64,000 nucleotides of DNA. Source: Burhinus oedicnemus (taxonomy: Eukaryota; Chordata; Aves; Charadriiformes; Burhinidae). Of this stretch, positions 9,991-22,294 are shown in pieces (position 1 is the first letter of the stretch; every line of letters starts with the position of its first letter). Position numbers and translations under genes: made by a program. The notes beneath the pieces were generated by a model that saw only the letters and a list, made by a program, of their open reading frames with translations, ran no database searches and was not told the DNA's origin. The stretch spans positions 4,843,044-4,907,043 of the forward strand of contig VFFE01007486.1 in NCBI GenBank assembly GCA_008921705.1, written 5' to 3'.

Positions 9991-12900
9991 ACCACATTTC
10001 ATTTAAAAGACTTGGGTTTCTTTCTCCTTTATAACTAATTATTGCTTCTAAAATCCAGGATTTACTAAAAGAAACATGTATTCCATGTATGCTCACTTTC
10101 ACTTACTATATGTTGAAATTATAAGGCCTGTAAAAGAAATGCTGAGAATTTCAGATATGGCTGGTGTTGAAATGGGAGTTAAAGATCTAGGATCCTTATA
10201 AATGCTATTATTTGAGCAGTAAAATTTGCTCCTTGAATGATAAATGGCTGCATAGAATATGAAGAATGAACGTTTTCGGATCTTGTTCTTTCAGTAATAG
10301 CTTTCAGCTAGTTGTCCTTCAGGTTCCCTGCCACAGCCGCATTATAATTTTAATAGTATGTAAAATCAGTCCTTCATTACAAGAAAGCTCTTGGGCAAGT
10401 GCAATGACGTCTGCACATTACCAGCAATGAACACCAAGCAAATTCGTAATGAAGGAGAACTTCATGTGCTACCACACATCAATGATTCTGGCTTATTTCC
10501 CTGATTTGTTTTGCTGTTAAAATTTTCAGCATCAAGTCCTTAACGCTCTTGTTTCCTCATACCCATACAGAAACGACTGTTGTTGTTTCGCATCTGAATG
10601 CTGTGAATTTAAATGGTCTGTGAACTAAGTTCTTAGCTCCTTTGCCAGGTTATTCCATCCTGTTCATAATGAACAATGCTATTTCTGTGTGGGGGACTGC
10701 AATACTGGAGCACCAGGGGAAAAATAATGACAGTCGTCAGGGTTTTCTGTCCTCCTCTGTTCTGTCTAGCGGTGCGTGAGAGTTGTGTACACAACAGGTT
10801 CTGCATCTCGCTTGTACATCTGCTGATCCACCCAAGGAATATGCACAATTTTTGCTGAGACCTTATTACCTCTATGCTGCCCACTATTCCACCCTCTGCA
10901 TAAGTGTTTGGAAATGGAGGGTCATGATTCTCCTCTTCTTTGAGAAAGAAAAAAGCTAAAGTAGACATGTACAACACAGCTGCCATTCAGCTCATGTCAC
11001 TGGGGTAGGCTCAGTCTGAGTGAATTGAACATGCATTCGTCATGTTAAACGTCTTTAACACTGGCTGGTTTTGTTTTTAATGTGGTTAGAAAGCAGTACA
11101 TGCCTGGCCAGTGATAACTCCCGAGTCAGAAGAATGCGGTAAAAAAAGTGGCATTAAGATGCACAGATCAGAATTCATCTCACGTCACTTTATCTATCTA
11201 AAACTTGAGCATCTGCTCCAGGGTAGTCCTCTATGTTTTCCTTCACTACTCAATTGAAATTGGTGGCCTGGATCACACTGACGGTGCCCACCTCTGCTGC
11301 CTTTCTCCTAACAGGTGGAGGCATGCAGTCAGCTTTATGGTTACCCTTTTAAAATATAAAATGTATATGTAATTCTCTGGTAATATCACTATAATTGTCC
11401 TTTGATATGCTTTCATCCCCTTAATTTTCTGATAGTACATGGTTCTTTGTTACCAGCAAGAGATACACTCAGATACTGACTCTAGAGATCAGTGTTTTAA
11501 TTTTATGCAATTCGTTAATAAACACTGGCACTTCTATGAAGAAAATAAAGAAATTCCACACATTCACTGTAGCAGTGCTTGGTCCTTAACAAGATTTTTT
11601 CAAGCAGATTGGACTGTGGTCTGTTGAGAAAAAGGCAAAGGATCTCTGCATCATAGGTATGTTCGTTCAGGAGTGCTTTGAACAGAAGAACGCTTTGCAG
11701 GCACATGGCTGTGATGGAGATCTTAGTCCTGAGTCTTCAGAGTCTCAAGATTTTTCCAATAAACTCATGTCTGGCATTCCTATTTGTATCTTTAGAAAAC
11801 CACCCTTCAATTGCTGCCTGTATTTTGGTACCTCTAGGCAGTTATGTATTCTATTAAACGTTAGAACAAATGTTGGATGAAGCCATTGACATTCTGGCAA
11901 TCTTGGAAGAGGAGAGCTCTTAGGAAATTTAATATCCTCACCACAGAACAGGAAAAATAATCTTACAGGTTTCACTAGATGGATGGATGTATACACTATT
12001 TTATTTTTCTACATCAAGCTCAACGGTCCTAACTGTCATTAATCATTTCAGAATCTCTCCATTGCTATTTTTAGGAGCGTAAAGAATTTCAGTATTATAA
12101 CATGATCTGTGCTAGAAAGAGGTCAAGTAAATGGTCTGCAGTGGAGATTTGCTGCTAGAAATACACTGGTAGAAAGTCAAAAGTAACTTTATAGAGCAGG
12201 ACTACTGGGTGGGTGCAAGTAATTTACTAAATTACAACAGATTTAAGCTGCTGGAACATTTTTATTAATACTCCTATTTGTTTTTACAATCCAGTTACCT
12301 CAGAACACAGCAGTTTATTCAAAATAAGTGTCTTGGATTTCATTTCTAAAAATATTTTGATATTTTTTATGAACGTTTAAAAGCCAGAGGCTCTGTGCGC
12401 TTAAAACAAAACATAGACATTTTATGGCTTTCTCAATTTTTGTCAGCTATTATAAGACTGCGCATGTTGCGCCAGATCACTGAATGGAGGCAGCTCTGAT
12501 TAGGAGCTGAGGGACCAAGTGCTTCTTCATCTGTGGGAACTGGTCTTTGCAGGACCACGTATGGGATGTGAGGAGCTCAACTGGTGCCTCTCATTTGCAT
12601 GCAGATGTGTACATTTCTTAAGAAATGAACATCAGCCAGAGACAAATTTAGAGCTGTTGCTTTTATGAACTTACTGAAGAGTGTCATGTATGTAAAACAC
12701 ATTATATATAATATGGTGAGACTAAGCATGTTTTGGCGGTGTCTTAAGGCCAAGGTTAGTTTGTTAAAAACATCACTGGAGCTTAAGTTTGAGGATAAAC
12801 ACGTCTTTGCAGTGCAGAGGTTCACTGCAGAAAACCTGCTTTTAACCAAAGCATTGCAAGTTTACTGCATCTCCAGGTACTGTTTGTGCAGTTTAATAGT

Positions 12901-15054
12901 CAGCAAATACAAAAACATCTCATAGAAATACTATTATTTTTATCATCTTTACTATATGGATGGTAGTTAAGCATACAGATGCACCTGTTTTCTTTATTAA
13001 GTAAATCAAAAGGCATTTTCTCCTTGAACACAGTTCTTGAGGATCGGTGTCTTTTTGCTAATGCAATGAAAAACAGAACAATACTGGAAAGGTGGCAGAT
13101 AAACCTGCACATGGATACGGATAAATCTTGAACGTATCCTGTATGTTGGAAGAGCATTTTTTTCACCAGTGTATATTCATAATGACCATGTAAAATATAA
13201 ATAAAGTAAAATGCAGTAATACATACTTGGGCTGTGATGCTGTTAGGTGTCATAAGTGAATATGACTTGGCATTGTGCACAAATTCAGGGGCTGATTTAG
13301 GAATTGTTTTTTGGAATTTGGTATTTTTCTCTTTTGAGTCCTCACTAAAGCAGTGTTTGGTCACAGCATTGTGGCTCCACTTCTTCTGGACATGCTTTTA
13401 GCTGTGCTGTAAAATGGAAACAAGGTGATAAATGTTTGGGACAATTAAATGATCTCAGGAGTTGAAATCGTGACATGAAGTCAGTAGCAGAACTCCCATT
13501 AACTGTAATGGGGCCAGGGGTCCGAATCATCATCTTGGAACTTTGATCAAGAGTCGTGACATTTAACCCTGTTTTCATATTAGGTGGAGCTACCAAGACA
13601 GAAGGTGATTCGTTGTCATTAATTGTTTGGAGCACTGTTCAATTGCTTATAGCTTGGAAAAGTAACGTAACATAGGTGTTTCAAGGATCGCATTGAAGTC
13701 TTTATATATGTCATGTTTTGAGATCTGCTAAAATGTCTCACAAGGGAAGGGATAGAAAGTTGTTCATTGTTCCCCATATTCTTAGCAGCCTATAACTGCT
13801 ATGATCATTAACATACAGAAATAGTATTTTAGACTTAAATGGATGTGTTAGGGTTTTTTTTCCCTGCTGGAATCTCATGTGTTAGTGCTTTCAAGCTCAG
13901 ATATTTTCAGTGGAAAAATAAAAGTGCGTCACCAAACGCTACTGAAATGCCAAATCATATGCTGCTAGAAGGTTTAAGATGCTGGGAATTTCAGTTCTAA
14001 AAGCAGTAGAAAAAATCTTGCTATTCCTTTTGTTTACCATCCTTGTCTTTATTTCAAGTGTATACTTTATGAATCTACAAATTATTGACTTTATTGAAAA
14101 GTTTGTGTGTTATTCAAGATGACTTGTAAACTTGACTCAATCTTCCCTAGCAAGGGAAACAGGAAATGCCAGAGAACACTAGACTCAGTAAACCTATAAA
14201 ATTTGAGAATGCAGGCCATTATTTCTAGAGTCTTTTCACATAACACTTTGGGAAGCAATGACTAATTAGTTTTTGGCTTTAACAATAACAGTTTGAGGGG
14301 TTTTTTTTGTTTTATTTTTATAGCTTTCATATTAGGTAGAGGAGGGAAGGTGACTCTGAATGATGAAATATTGGCAGCGTACACACTTGCTTCTCAGTAG
14401 GAGCTCAGCTCTTTGATCCCTAGTACAATTACATTCATTGCCCAAGTTTTATTGCCATGCCAGAGAGTTAACAAGCAGCCGCTACACTCACGACAGCATC
14501 CTAATATATTTTTTTTCAAGAGGTAATTGAATATTTAAAATTAATGTCTTAGATTCTCTGGATTCTTGGTAATAATTAAATGTTCACAACATTTTTTCTT
14601 GACTACTTCACAGAAGTAAATAGAATATTTACATTCATCTGATCTGTCAAACACTCCAACAATGCTTCTGAGCATTAACTGTAGCTAGAGCAATATTTTA
14701 GTTATTGTTCCTTTTTCCTGCCTGAATACTTTGTTGAGCGTTATTCTCTGAATTTGTAAAATGGCAAAGCTCGACTGGCAGAAAGCTCCACAGCTTCCTG
14801 ATGAATATTTAAATTTGTACTCACTTTGGGTTCTTACCATAAGAATGGACTTCTTATCAAGTACTAATGAAATTTAAAAGCTGCAGATGTGATGGAGGCA
14901 TATGTTAAAATAACATTGTTTATTTTCTTTTTGGTTATTCACTACTGTTATTATTCCTTAATGATCCTTCAAGATTCTAGCTGGTGTTTCAGCTAATTAT
15001 GCATAGAATATATTCTATGGGTAACTTTCTGAAAGGGGGCTGGGGAGAATGCTA
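9991..15054. other. Non-coding DNA, no gene recognised
   Basis: Contains the 154-codon minus-strand frame at 12900-13364 and other shorter frames, none resembling a known protein and none with convincing splice context. An exact MEF2-type site CTATTTTTAG lies at 12065-12074. No repeat family was recognised. Confidence 0.55.
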
Positions 15055-15195
15055 TTATCCAGTGATTAAAACAGGAGACTGGAAATCAGAATGACCTGAT
15101 TTCATTTGCATTTCCTCCTCTTTTGCTAGGTGGCCTTGAAAAAGTGAGTCTACCCTTAAGTGCTTTAAGTCTTTTTCTTTACCATTCTGTCTTTT
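15055..15195 (+). repeat. MIR SINE relic
   Basis: Shows the order of motifs of the amniote MIR SINE: GTGATTAAAACAGGAGACTGG, then AATCAG..TGACCTGATTTCA (tRNA-derived B-box and core area), CTAGGTGGCCTTG (core 'TAGCTGTGTGACCTTGGGC'), AAAGTGAGTCTACCC, and a T-rich tail region corresponding to 'CAGTTTCCCCATCTG'. Divergence is high, as expected for an element over 100 million years old. Confidence 0.75.
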
Positions 15196-17683
15196 CTTTT
15201 TAGATTTAGGGTCTGACCTTCTATGTGTGAAAGGTATATCACTGGTCAGCAGTAGGAGAAGTACAGGCTACAGCAGACTACAGTCAACATGCAGTATTTT
15301 TTTAATATAGCTTCACATCCCAGAAAATGTTAAAAAGTTTTAATGATTTTCATTTCTGTTACCAGCTCTTAATGGGATAGTGTAAAAACATGGGCATGAG
15401 CTAAAATATAAATAATTAAGCGTGAACCTGAGGGGTTCCTATCTGCCAAGTAAATGCAACATCATGTAACGTCATACAGAATAAGATGCTAAAATTTATG
15501 GCGTAAGTCATAACTTGTACCATGCAAACAAATACCTTTGTGACAGTAGGTTTTCATATCATCCTAAACACACAACCCTTTCTTGTTTCCAGGTTCAGTG
15601 GACCTCACTGGAGTAACCTTCTCTGCAGATGGTTTTCATTTTCAGTGTTAACTCATAGTCTGATACGTTGCACTTCTCTGTGTTCTCCAAATCATCCCAG
15701 CATGATTATCATAGCTCTTGGGGAAAAAATAAACAAATATATATGTCTGTATAAAAAGATATGCTTTCTGTTAAAAACCGACCAAAACTGAGATATGGTC
15801 CATATGTACTATTCAATCAAGATTTGTTTGATCAGTTGACAATAACAAATTCAAAGAAGGCATATTAGCATCAATAAAAATTCCTTTCTCCCAGATTAAA
15901 GAAGAACATTGCATACTGGCAGGTTTCTTTGTGGTTTGATTATTCAGAAAATGGTTGCTTGATTATGACAGTGGAAGTATAAAAGAAGATTAAAAAAGGC
16001 CTGTTAGAGCATTTTCTCTACCTGTCTTAATAGTGGGATGCACCAGCACCGCTAGCCATACTGGTGACCTTCATTTTGGCAAGTGAAGAGGATCACTCCA
16101 TGATACAGGACATAACAGAGATCTCAAAAGGCATGAGAAGATGTGGACTCAGGCAAATTAGCTCAGTGACTAACTGACCATTTAAACCTGCATAGGCTTT
16201 AAAACTAGTTCCTGATCAGTACCTAAATCAGTGACTTCAGTGCTGTATTATGCAGTGGTTACAGCAGAGCCTACCAGTTATGGATGCCCTAAATCAGTGG
16301 CGCCTTACCTCTGGTCGCCTGCAGAGCAGTAGCGCACAGGTAATGGGCTCAGGCTACCACAGTTTCCTCTTCCTCTTGGCTTTCGTTTTAATATCTTGAT
16401 TTTCTATGGCTGCAAACAGATTTAAGCAGTTTCTCAGTCAAGATGTTGTCCATGTACTATGACTAAGTGGGATGACCGAGTTGTGTAAAGTTCCCTGACA
16501 GTAGTGCTGTGACAGGCCATATCAAAATTAATGTGGTCAGACTCGATGATTGATACCTACCTTATATTTATTCCATTCCTGTATTTTACCCATTTAAAAA
16601 TAAACAGTTGGAGTGCAGCACAAGTAAGTTTTGTCCTGATTGCTAATATGAGTAAGACTGTTATGAATTCTAAGTGGTTTTGAAATATTTCTGGCATAGA
16701 AACATAGAAATAACAATTTTTGGTGATGAAACATTTTCTGATTTAGGATGTTGTCAAAACAAGGTTCTCTGGGTAACTAAAGCAGTAGTAAGACTTAATA
16801 ATCCCTGTTTAGAAGAACACCGGGAGAGAAAAATGATCAAAAAGCATTGGTTCTTGAAGGATTCCTCTGTCTGGGTTTATCTTTGTAATTTGCCTATAGA
16901 ATTAAAGGAGCAAGAGTACAGGATACTTGAAAACTTCTTTATGTTTGCAAGGGTGAGGTATCCCCAGTCCTGAGAGTAGGTCTGTCTTGTAATTCAAAAC
17001 CTAAGTGGTTGAGTTTGGTCTATGGATGTTGTCTAAAAACCCCTTCCAGTTTGCTGTATAAACTTGTTGAAATGCAGTATGTTATTATGAAACCTGCTAT
17101 ATATCTAGAGCAGTTCACTTGGGAAACTAGCGGGGTTGGTTTTCAGTATTTATTTTTCTGGAAGGTGAGAGGTAAAGCTGATGTGGATGGAAATGACTGG
17201 CTCCCTCATCCTGAAACCTTAGACCAGTTTGCGCTAATTCACTGATGTATGTGCCTAAACACATTAATAAGGCTAAAATAGTCAGAGGCACCTAATGACG
17301 CATGCTGGGCTGGGGATAATGGACTAGCAGAGGGGTTTACTGAGGATCTGTTCCACTGGGAACAGAGCCTTTATATCCTAATTAAAGCCCTGTAAACCTT
17401 CATTTAGTACTGGAAATCCAGTATCAGGTTTACTGAGCTGATTTTAATTAGAGCTGATGTTCGCTTCAACTTAATGTGGGTTTCTGACCAAAATAATCTT
17501 TTGTAAGTAATGCATGTGTGCATATGTACGTGTGTACCTATACACGTATCTGTTGGAGTGTACTTGTGCCTGTGTTTGTATTCTGTTGTATTTAAATCTT
17601 CTGTAATTAAGAACAGATCATCCCTGTGTTTAAACTAGTAATTGTCTGTCTTTGAAGGGAATACTGACAAGTTATTTTTACTT
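15196..17683. other. Non-coding DNA
   Basis: No gene or definite repeat. The motif TGGTCAGACTCGATGATTGAT at about 16533-16553 resembles the CR1 3'-terminal region, but the sequence on both sides does not continue the match. The frame at 16674-16973 (99 codons) has no family resemblance. Confidence 0.5.
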
Positions 17684-18454
17684 CTATGTTAACACCTGTC
17701 ATGTTAAATCTAGTACCAGGTGAGGGCTCTGTGACCCTTATACGGGGGGAGGTGGGAGGAACATTTGTGCTTCTCTGGTCTATAAATAACTACCTTTGTG
17801 TAGCCATTGTAGAACCAGATGTCATGTTGTAGAAGAATAAAGCACTGCTTCTACATATAAATAGGACTGTAATAGCCCAGCAAAGGAAATAGGGATTTTA
17901 TTTTATTTTATTTTATTTTATTTTATTTTATTTTATTTTATTTTATTTTATTTTATTTTATTTTATTTTCAGTTTGATTTTAGAAACCTGCTGTATCAAC
18001 ATAGATTTTTTTTTTTTAAAAAAAGAGTGCACTATAAAATCTGACAGAGGACAGACTCCTATATTCTGGTCAGGTGGACAGGGATACTCTTAATTAGAAA
18101 GCATATTACATATATTGCTCTATTTAAAGTGTGTGTTTGTGTGTGTGTGAGATAGCCATGCGAAACTGGAAAAAAAGGGAGAGAGAAAGAGAGGTAAAAT
18201 ATTGGAATGCTAAAACAGAAGAGTTAAACAGCAATTAGATTGTCCATGTACTCTTAATTTTCCTCCCTTCCTCTTATGCATAGCCATATCACATTCATTA
18301 TCATGACTTCCCCCTCCCCCCCCCCAAACCCCCTGAATCTGGCTTGTTTGGTAATACATGATATATGGTCTAGCTGTATAGGTTGCTTCATAAAGATGGC
18401 TTATTCCTTCTCTTCACAGTAAAGCTCTAACTTTATTTACCATCTGCCCTCCAA
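17684..18454 (+). repeat. Left copy of a 0.77-kb block duplicated across an assembly gap
   Basis: This block (CTATGTTAACACC... to ...CTGCCCTCCAA) is repeated at 18475-19254, with exactly the 20-N gap between the two copies. Differences are a scatter of substitutions and small indels plus repeat-length changes, roughly 1-2%. The left copy ends and the right copy begins at the gap edges, and the sequence continues normally only after the right copy. This is the classic pattern of two haplotypes placed in tandem by the assembler, not a biological duplication. Confidence 0.85.
17895..17969 (+). repeat. (ATTTT)15 microsatellite
   Basis: Seventy-five bases of perfect pentanucleotide repeat. The equivalent array in the second copy has 17 units (18686-18770), so the two copies differ by two units. 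The locus is likely polymorphic. Confidence 0.95.
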
Positions 18455-18474
18455 NNNNNNNNNNNNNNNNNNNN
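18455..18474. other. Assembly gap (20 N)
   Basis: Twenty N between the two copies of the duplicated block. The fixed length suggests a scaffolder-assigned gap, not a measured distance. Confidence 0.98.
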
Positions 18475-19254
18475 CTATGTTAACACCTGTCATGTTAAAT
18501 CTAGTACCAGGTGAGGGCTCTGTGACCCTTATACGGGGGGAGGTGGGAGGAACATTTGTGCTTCTCTGGTCTATAAATAACTACCTTTGTGTAGCCATTG
18601 CAGAACCAGATGTCATGTTGTAGAAGAATAAAGCACTGCTTCTACATATAAATAGGACTGTAATAGCCCAACAAAGGAAATAGGGATTTTATTTTATTTT
18701 ATTTTATTTTATTTTATTTTATTTTATTTTATTTTATTTTATTTTATTTTATTTTATTTTATTTTATTTTCAGTTTGATTTTAGAAACCTGCTGTATCAA
18801 CATAGATTTTTTTTTTTTGAAAAAAAGAGTGCACTATAAAATCTGACAGAGGACAGCCTCCTATTTTCTGGTCAGGTGGACAGGGATGCTCTTAATTAGA
18901 AAGCATATTAAATATATTGCTCTATTTAAAGTGTGTGTTTGTGTGTGTGTGAGATAGCCATGCGAAACTGGAAAAAAAGGGAGAAAGAGAGGTAAAATAT
19001 TGGAATGCTAAAACAGAAGAGTTAAACAGCAACTAGATTGTCCCTGTACTCTTAATTTTCCTCCCTTCCTCTTATGCATAGCCATATCACATTCATTATC
19101 ATGACTTCCCCCTCCCCCCTCCCCAACCCCCCCTGAATCTGGCTTGTTTGGTAATACATGATATATGGTCTAGCTGTATAGGTTGCTTCATAAAGATGGC
19201 TTATTCCTTCTCTTCACAGTAAAGCTCTAACTTTATTTACCATCTGCCCTCCAA
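18475..19254 (+). repeat. Right copy of the 0.77-kb block
   Basis: Partner of 17684-18454. Examples of differences: CCATTGC for CCATTGT, AGCCCAACA for AGCCCAGCA, a 4-base-shorter GA tract (GGGAGAAAGAGAGG), and interrupted poly-C near 19110-19125. The following unique sequence (CCCTGCACTGG...) joins only to this copy. Confidence 0.85.
18686..18770 (+). repeat. (ATTTT)17 microsatellite
   Basis: Eighty-five bases of perfect pentanucleotide repeat inside the second copy of the duplicated block. It is two units longer than its counterpart at 17895-17969. Confidence 0.95.
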
Positions 19255-19317
19255 CCCTGCACTGGATACAGAATTTTTTGTGTCCTGTAGGATTTTTGGT
19301 AGTGGTTATTGACTATT

Positions 19318-19445
19318 TTATCAAAGTGTTTCACAGATAATTTTTTCTCGTAATGTCCTTAAAAGATGGGATGGTGTTATTTTTATCTTGTAACAACTCA
19401 AACTCAGGGCACTGCTGTGCTGAGTTACTTTAGCTAGTTCTGGTT
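19318..19445 (-). repeat. Probable MIR SINE relic (minus)
   Basis: Plus-strand text follows the reverse complement of MIR: AAGTGTTTCACAGATAAT ('AGTGCTTTACA..'), TTATTTTTATC ('TTATTATCCCCATTTTACAG'), AACTCAGGGCACTG ('AACTGAGGCACAGAG') and GAGTTACTTTAGCTAG ('AGTGACTTGCCC..AGCTAG'). It is heavily diverged, so the limits are approximate. Confidence 0.5.
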
Positions 19446-19712
19446 GAGCTAGGTACTCTACCAGAAGCTGCATAATAAGATGTTCTGCATTGTGCTTCCC
19501 AAATTAGCCTGAGTGAAGCACTGTGGTTGTGCTATATTAAGACAGGATATCTCTGACTTGCAGAGCATTCTGCTGTTTAGACATATCCTCAGAGGTTATC
19601 TAAAATAGCAATATAGCTACCCAACTTTAAAAATTCTGTTTCTCAAGTACTTAGTAATATTGATAGCTGTTTATCACACCCAGACGGTAGTGATCAACAG
19701 CTCAATGTCTGG

Positions 19713-20294
19713 ATGGAGGTGACAAGTGGTGTCCCTCAGGGGTCCATAATGAGACCAGTACTGTTTAATATCTTCATCAATGTCATAGACAGTGGGATCA
19801 AGTGCACCCTCAGCAAGTTTGCCGACAACACCAAGCTGAGTGGTGTGGTTGACACATTTGAGGGATGGGATGCCATCCAGAGGGACCTGGACAGGCTTGA
19901 GAAGTGGGCCCGTGTGAACCTCATGACATTCAACAAGGCCAAGTGCGGGGTTCTGCACCTGGTTCAGGGCAACCCCCGGTATCAATACAAGCTGGGGGAG
20001 GAAGGGATTGAGAGCAGCCCTGCAGAGAAGGACTTGGTGGATGAAAAGCTGGACATGAGCCGACAATGTGCACTCACAGCCCAGAAAGCCAACCGTATCC
20101 TGGGCTGCATCAAAAGAAGCGTGGCCAGCAGGTCAAGGGAGGTGATTCTGCCCCTCTATTCCACTCTCATGAGACCCCACCGGGAGTCCTGCATCCAGCT
20201 CTGGAGTCCTCAGCACAGGAAAGACATGGACCTGTTGGAGCGGGTCCAGAGGAAGGCCACAAGTGATCAGAGGGCTGGAACACCTCTGCTATGA
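19713..20294 (+). pseudogene. CR1 ORF2 fragment: reverse-transcriptase C-terminal half
   Basis: A 193-codon open fragment of CR1 ORF2 with no start of its own. Visible motifs are GVPQGS at the N-terminus, [12 protein letters not shown] (catalytic box with the second Asp changed to Asn), [14 protein letters not shown], and the thumb/C-terminal [15 protein letters not shown] and LLERVQRKA blocks. The following segment, starting [27 protein letters not shown], continues in another frame (20263-20661), so a 1- or 2-base indel near 20262 broke the gene. Loss of the catalytic Asp and the frameshift make it inactive. Confidence 0.9.
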
Positions 20295-20661
20295 GGACAG
20301 GCTGAGAGAGTTGGGGTTGTTCAGCCTGAAGAAGAGAAGGCTCCGGGGAGACCTTATTGCGGCCTTTCAGTACTTAAAAGGGGCCTACAGGAAAGATGGG
20401 AACAAGCTTTTTAGCAGGGCCTGTTGTGATAGGACAAGGGGTGGTGGTTTTAAACTAAAAGAGAATAGATTTGGGCTAGATAGAAGGAAGAAATTTTTCA
20501 CAATGAGGGTGGTGAAACACTGGCACAGGTTGCCCAGAGAGGTGGTAGATGCACCATCCCTGGAAACATTCAAGGTCAGGTTGGATGGGGCTCTGAGCAA
20601 CCTGATGTATTTGATGATGTCCTTGCTCATTGCTGAGGGGTTTGGACTCGATGACCTTTAA
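20263..20661 (+). pseudogene. CR1 ORF2 C-terminal tail, out of frame with the upstream part
   Basis: Continues the CR1 ORF2 protein after the frameshift: [71 protein letters not shown]. It ends near the CR1 3' untranslated segment. It is part of the element at 19679-20700 and is not a host gene. Confidence 0.88.
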
Positions 20662-20700
20662 AGGTCTCTTCAAACCCAAACTGTTCTATTCTATGATTCT

Positions 20701-21150
20701 CTTGGGTAAGATCTGTTCAACTTCAGTTGCAGGAGAGAGTTTAGGTCACAGGAAGTGTTCAGGTTCTGTGATCAAGAGGAAGACTTTCTCTACTTGCAGT
20801 TTCTTTCCTCATTCACAGAGAACTTCCTAACCCTATAAAAACACAAGGAAGTAGTCCTGTGGCTGACAGTCTCCAGGCTGAGCATATGTAATGTTGAATT
20901 TGGGAAATAAAAATACTGTCTGGCACAATGCCAGTGGCTTTAGACTCCCTCAACCCTGCCAGGGTCAACCCCCTTAACTACACTAATTTACCTATGCTCA
21001 GCTCCACCAGTTGACAGCTAGTAGACATTCTGATGGTCTGTTTCACATTTCTGGTAAAAATTTCTGGCATTGCCAAATAGTAAGCTCAAGGAGAGTCTCA
21101 GTCAGCTGAAGGCTAGATTGGCCTTTTTTAGATAACAGAAACAGTGAAAA
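20701..21150. other. Non-coding spacer
   Basis: Unique-looking DNA between two CR1 pieces. No gene or repeat recognised. Confidence 0.5.
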
Positions 21151-21224
21151 ATATAGGTTGGAAGGGACCTCTAGAGGTCTTCTGGGACAATACCCTTCTT
21201 AAATCAGGTCTACCTTAGTATATG
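21151..21224 (-). mobile_element. Short CR1 3'-end fragment
   Basis: The stretch ATAGGTTGGAAGGGACCTCT, then AGAGGTCTTCTGGGACAATACCC and AAATCAGGTCTACC, is the reverse complement of a CR1 3'-terminal segment (family GGTTGGAAGGGACCTCTGGAGGTCATCTAGTCCAAC). It is about 75 bp and both ends fade into unrelated sequence. Confidence 0.7.
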
Positions 21225-22294
21225 ATCAACAAAGAGTTTTCTTATTATTCCCAGAAAATGTTTTTTCTTGCACAGTATTTAAATGGTGCTCCTCAGATCC
21301 GTAATTCAACAAAAGATTTATTAAGTGGGAAGAGTAAAAGGCAATTCTCTGGTCAAGTGGTATCTTCTCCGGCAAATTTGGACACCTATTTCTAAGATTG
21401 TGGGAGTGTGTATTCTAAGATAGTGGAGGTGTTAGTGGTAGGAATTTTACATGGGCAAAACAATTTTTCCATCCACCCAGATTTCCTCTCCAAATGATTT
21501 GTCTTAGCTGGCTCAGTTGTTTTACCTGCAACTTTGCTCCCCCACACCTTGAAAATGATGGGAGGCAAACAGCCGAGCTAAGGATATGATTAAGTTATTT
21601 TGCAACTATAAGGACCCAAGTACAGGATAATATAATGAAACCATTGGGCAACCTGAATGGTAGCCTCTTCACTTGCTCTATCCCTATTCCGAAATGTCGA
21701 AGGTCCTGGTTTAATTGGAGATGTAGTCAGTCTCCCATAAAGTCATTGGGAGCTGAAGGGGCTGAAGCCTCTCTTTGTTGATATGGGATCATTACTGAAG
21801 TGTTTCAGGAAAAAATAAAATCTGGCACCCCATTTCTCAGACAAGACCAACAGCATTAGGAAGCTTCTCCCGTATTGTTGTGGGAGTAGTAGTCTCAGCT
21901 GTGGATAAAGAATCGCCTCCCCTCATCTTGGCTTCTTCCATACAGCTTTGCTCCAGGAGGTCTGGCATGCTGAGGTTGAGAAGGTCAAGTTGCCCATGCA
22001 GAACTTTTGTTCATTTTTGCCTTTTTCTAGTCCTGCCAGCAACAATTCAGCAGTGAGCCTGGCCGGGCACCAGGACTGACACATTTGCATGTTTGGTAAA
22101 GGAGAGGTCTGTTGTGGTTTACTGCAATATGCATTGAGCCTGTAAAAATGATCCTGAAATGTGTGGCTCAAAATGCATTTTCACATTACACACACGTACA
22201 GGTTCTTTTACAGGAGTCTGCAATGCATATGGGTAGTATGCAGCTCTCATACTCTGAAACTTGTTTTTGACACTTGTTTTAAAACACAGAGGAA
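21225..22294. other. Non-coding spacer
   Basis: No gene or repeat recognised. The open frames here are short and lack family resemblance. Confidence 0.5.

Larger units (their letters stand above)
19679..20700 (+). mobile_element. CR1 LINE, 5'-truncated, intact 3' end
   Basis: A 5'-truncated CR1 carrying the C-terminal half of ORF2 and the complete 3' terminus. It begins within the reverse-transcriptase fingers/palm at VTSGVPQGS (motif B region), continues through the FADNTKL stretch (family FADDTKL, the catalytic YADD-type box; here one Asp is Asn), the DLDRLEKWA block and the C-terminal [23 protein letters not shown] region, and ends at ..CTATTCTATGATTCT, the diagnostic CR1 3' repeat. A frame break near 20262 splits the ORF. 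Such 5' truncation is the normal outcome of LINE retrotransposition. The copy is a near-identical partner of the one at 31381-32110. Confidence 0.95.

Noticed and set aside
12900..13364. Minus-strand open frame of 154 codons
   Set aside because: No family resemblance, composition follows local base content, and it is within chance expectation.
16533..16553. CR1 3'-end-like motif TGGTCAGACTCGATGATTGAT
   Set aside because: The match does not continue on either side, so it is too short to call a CR1 copy.
17684..19254. Segmental tandem duplication as real biology
   Set aside because: The copies meet exactly at an N gap and differ like two alleles, so an assembly artefact is far more likely.
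19713..20294. 193-codon frame as a possible live reverse-transcriptase gene
   Set aside because: It is a 5'-truncated CR1 fragment without a start, with an altered catalytic box and a frameshift.
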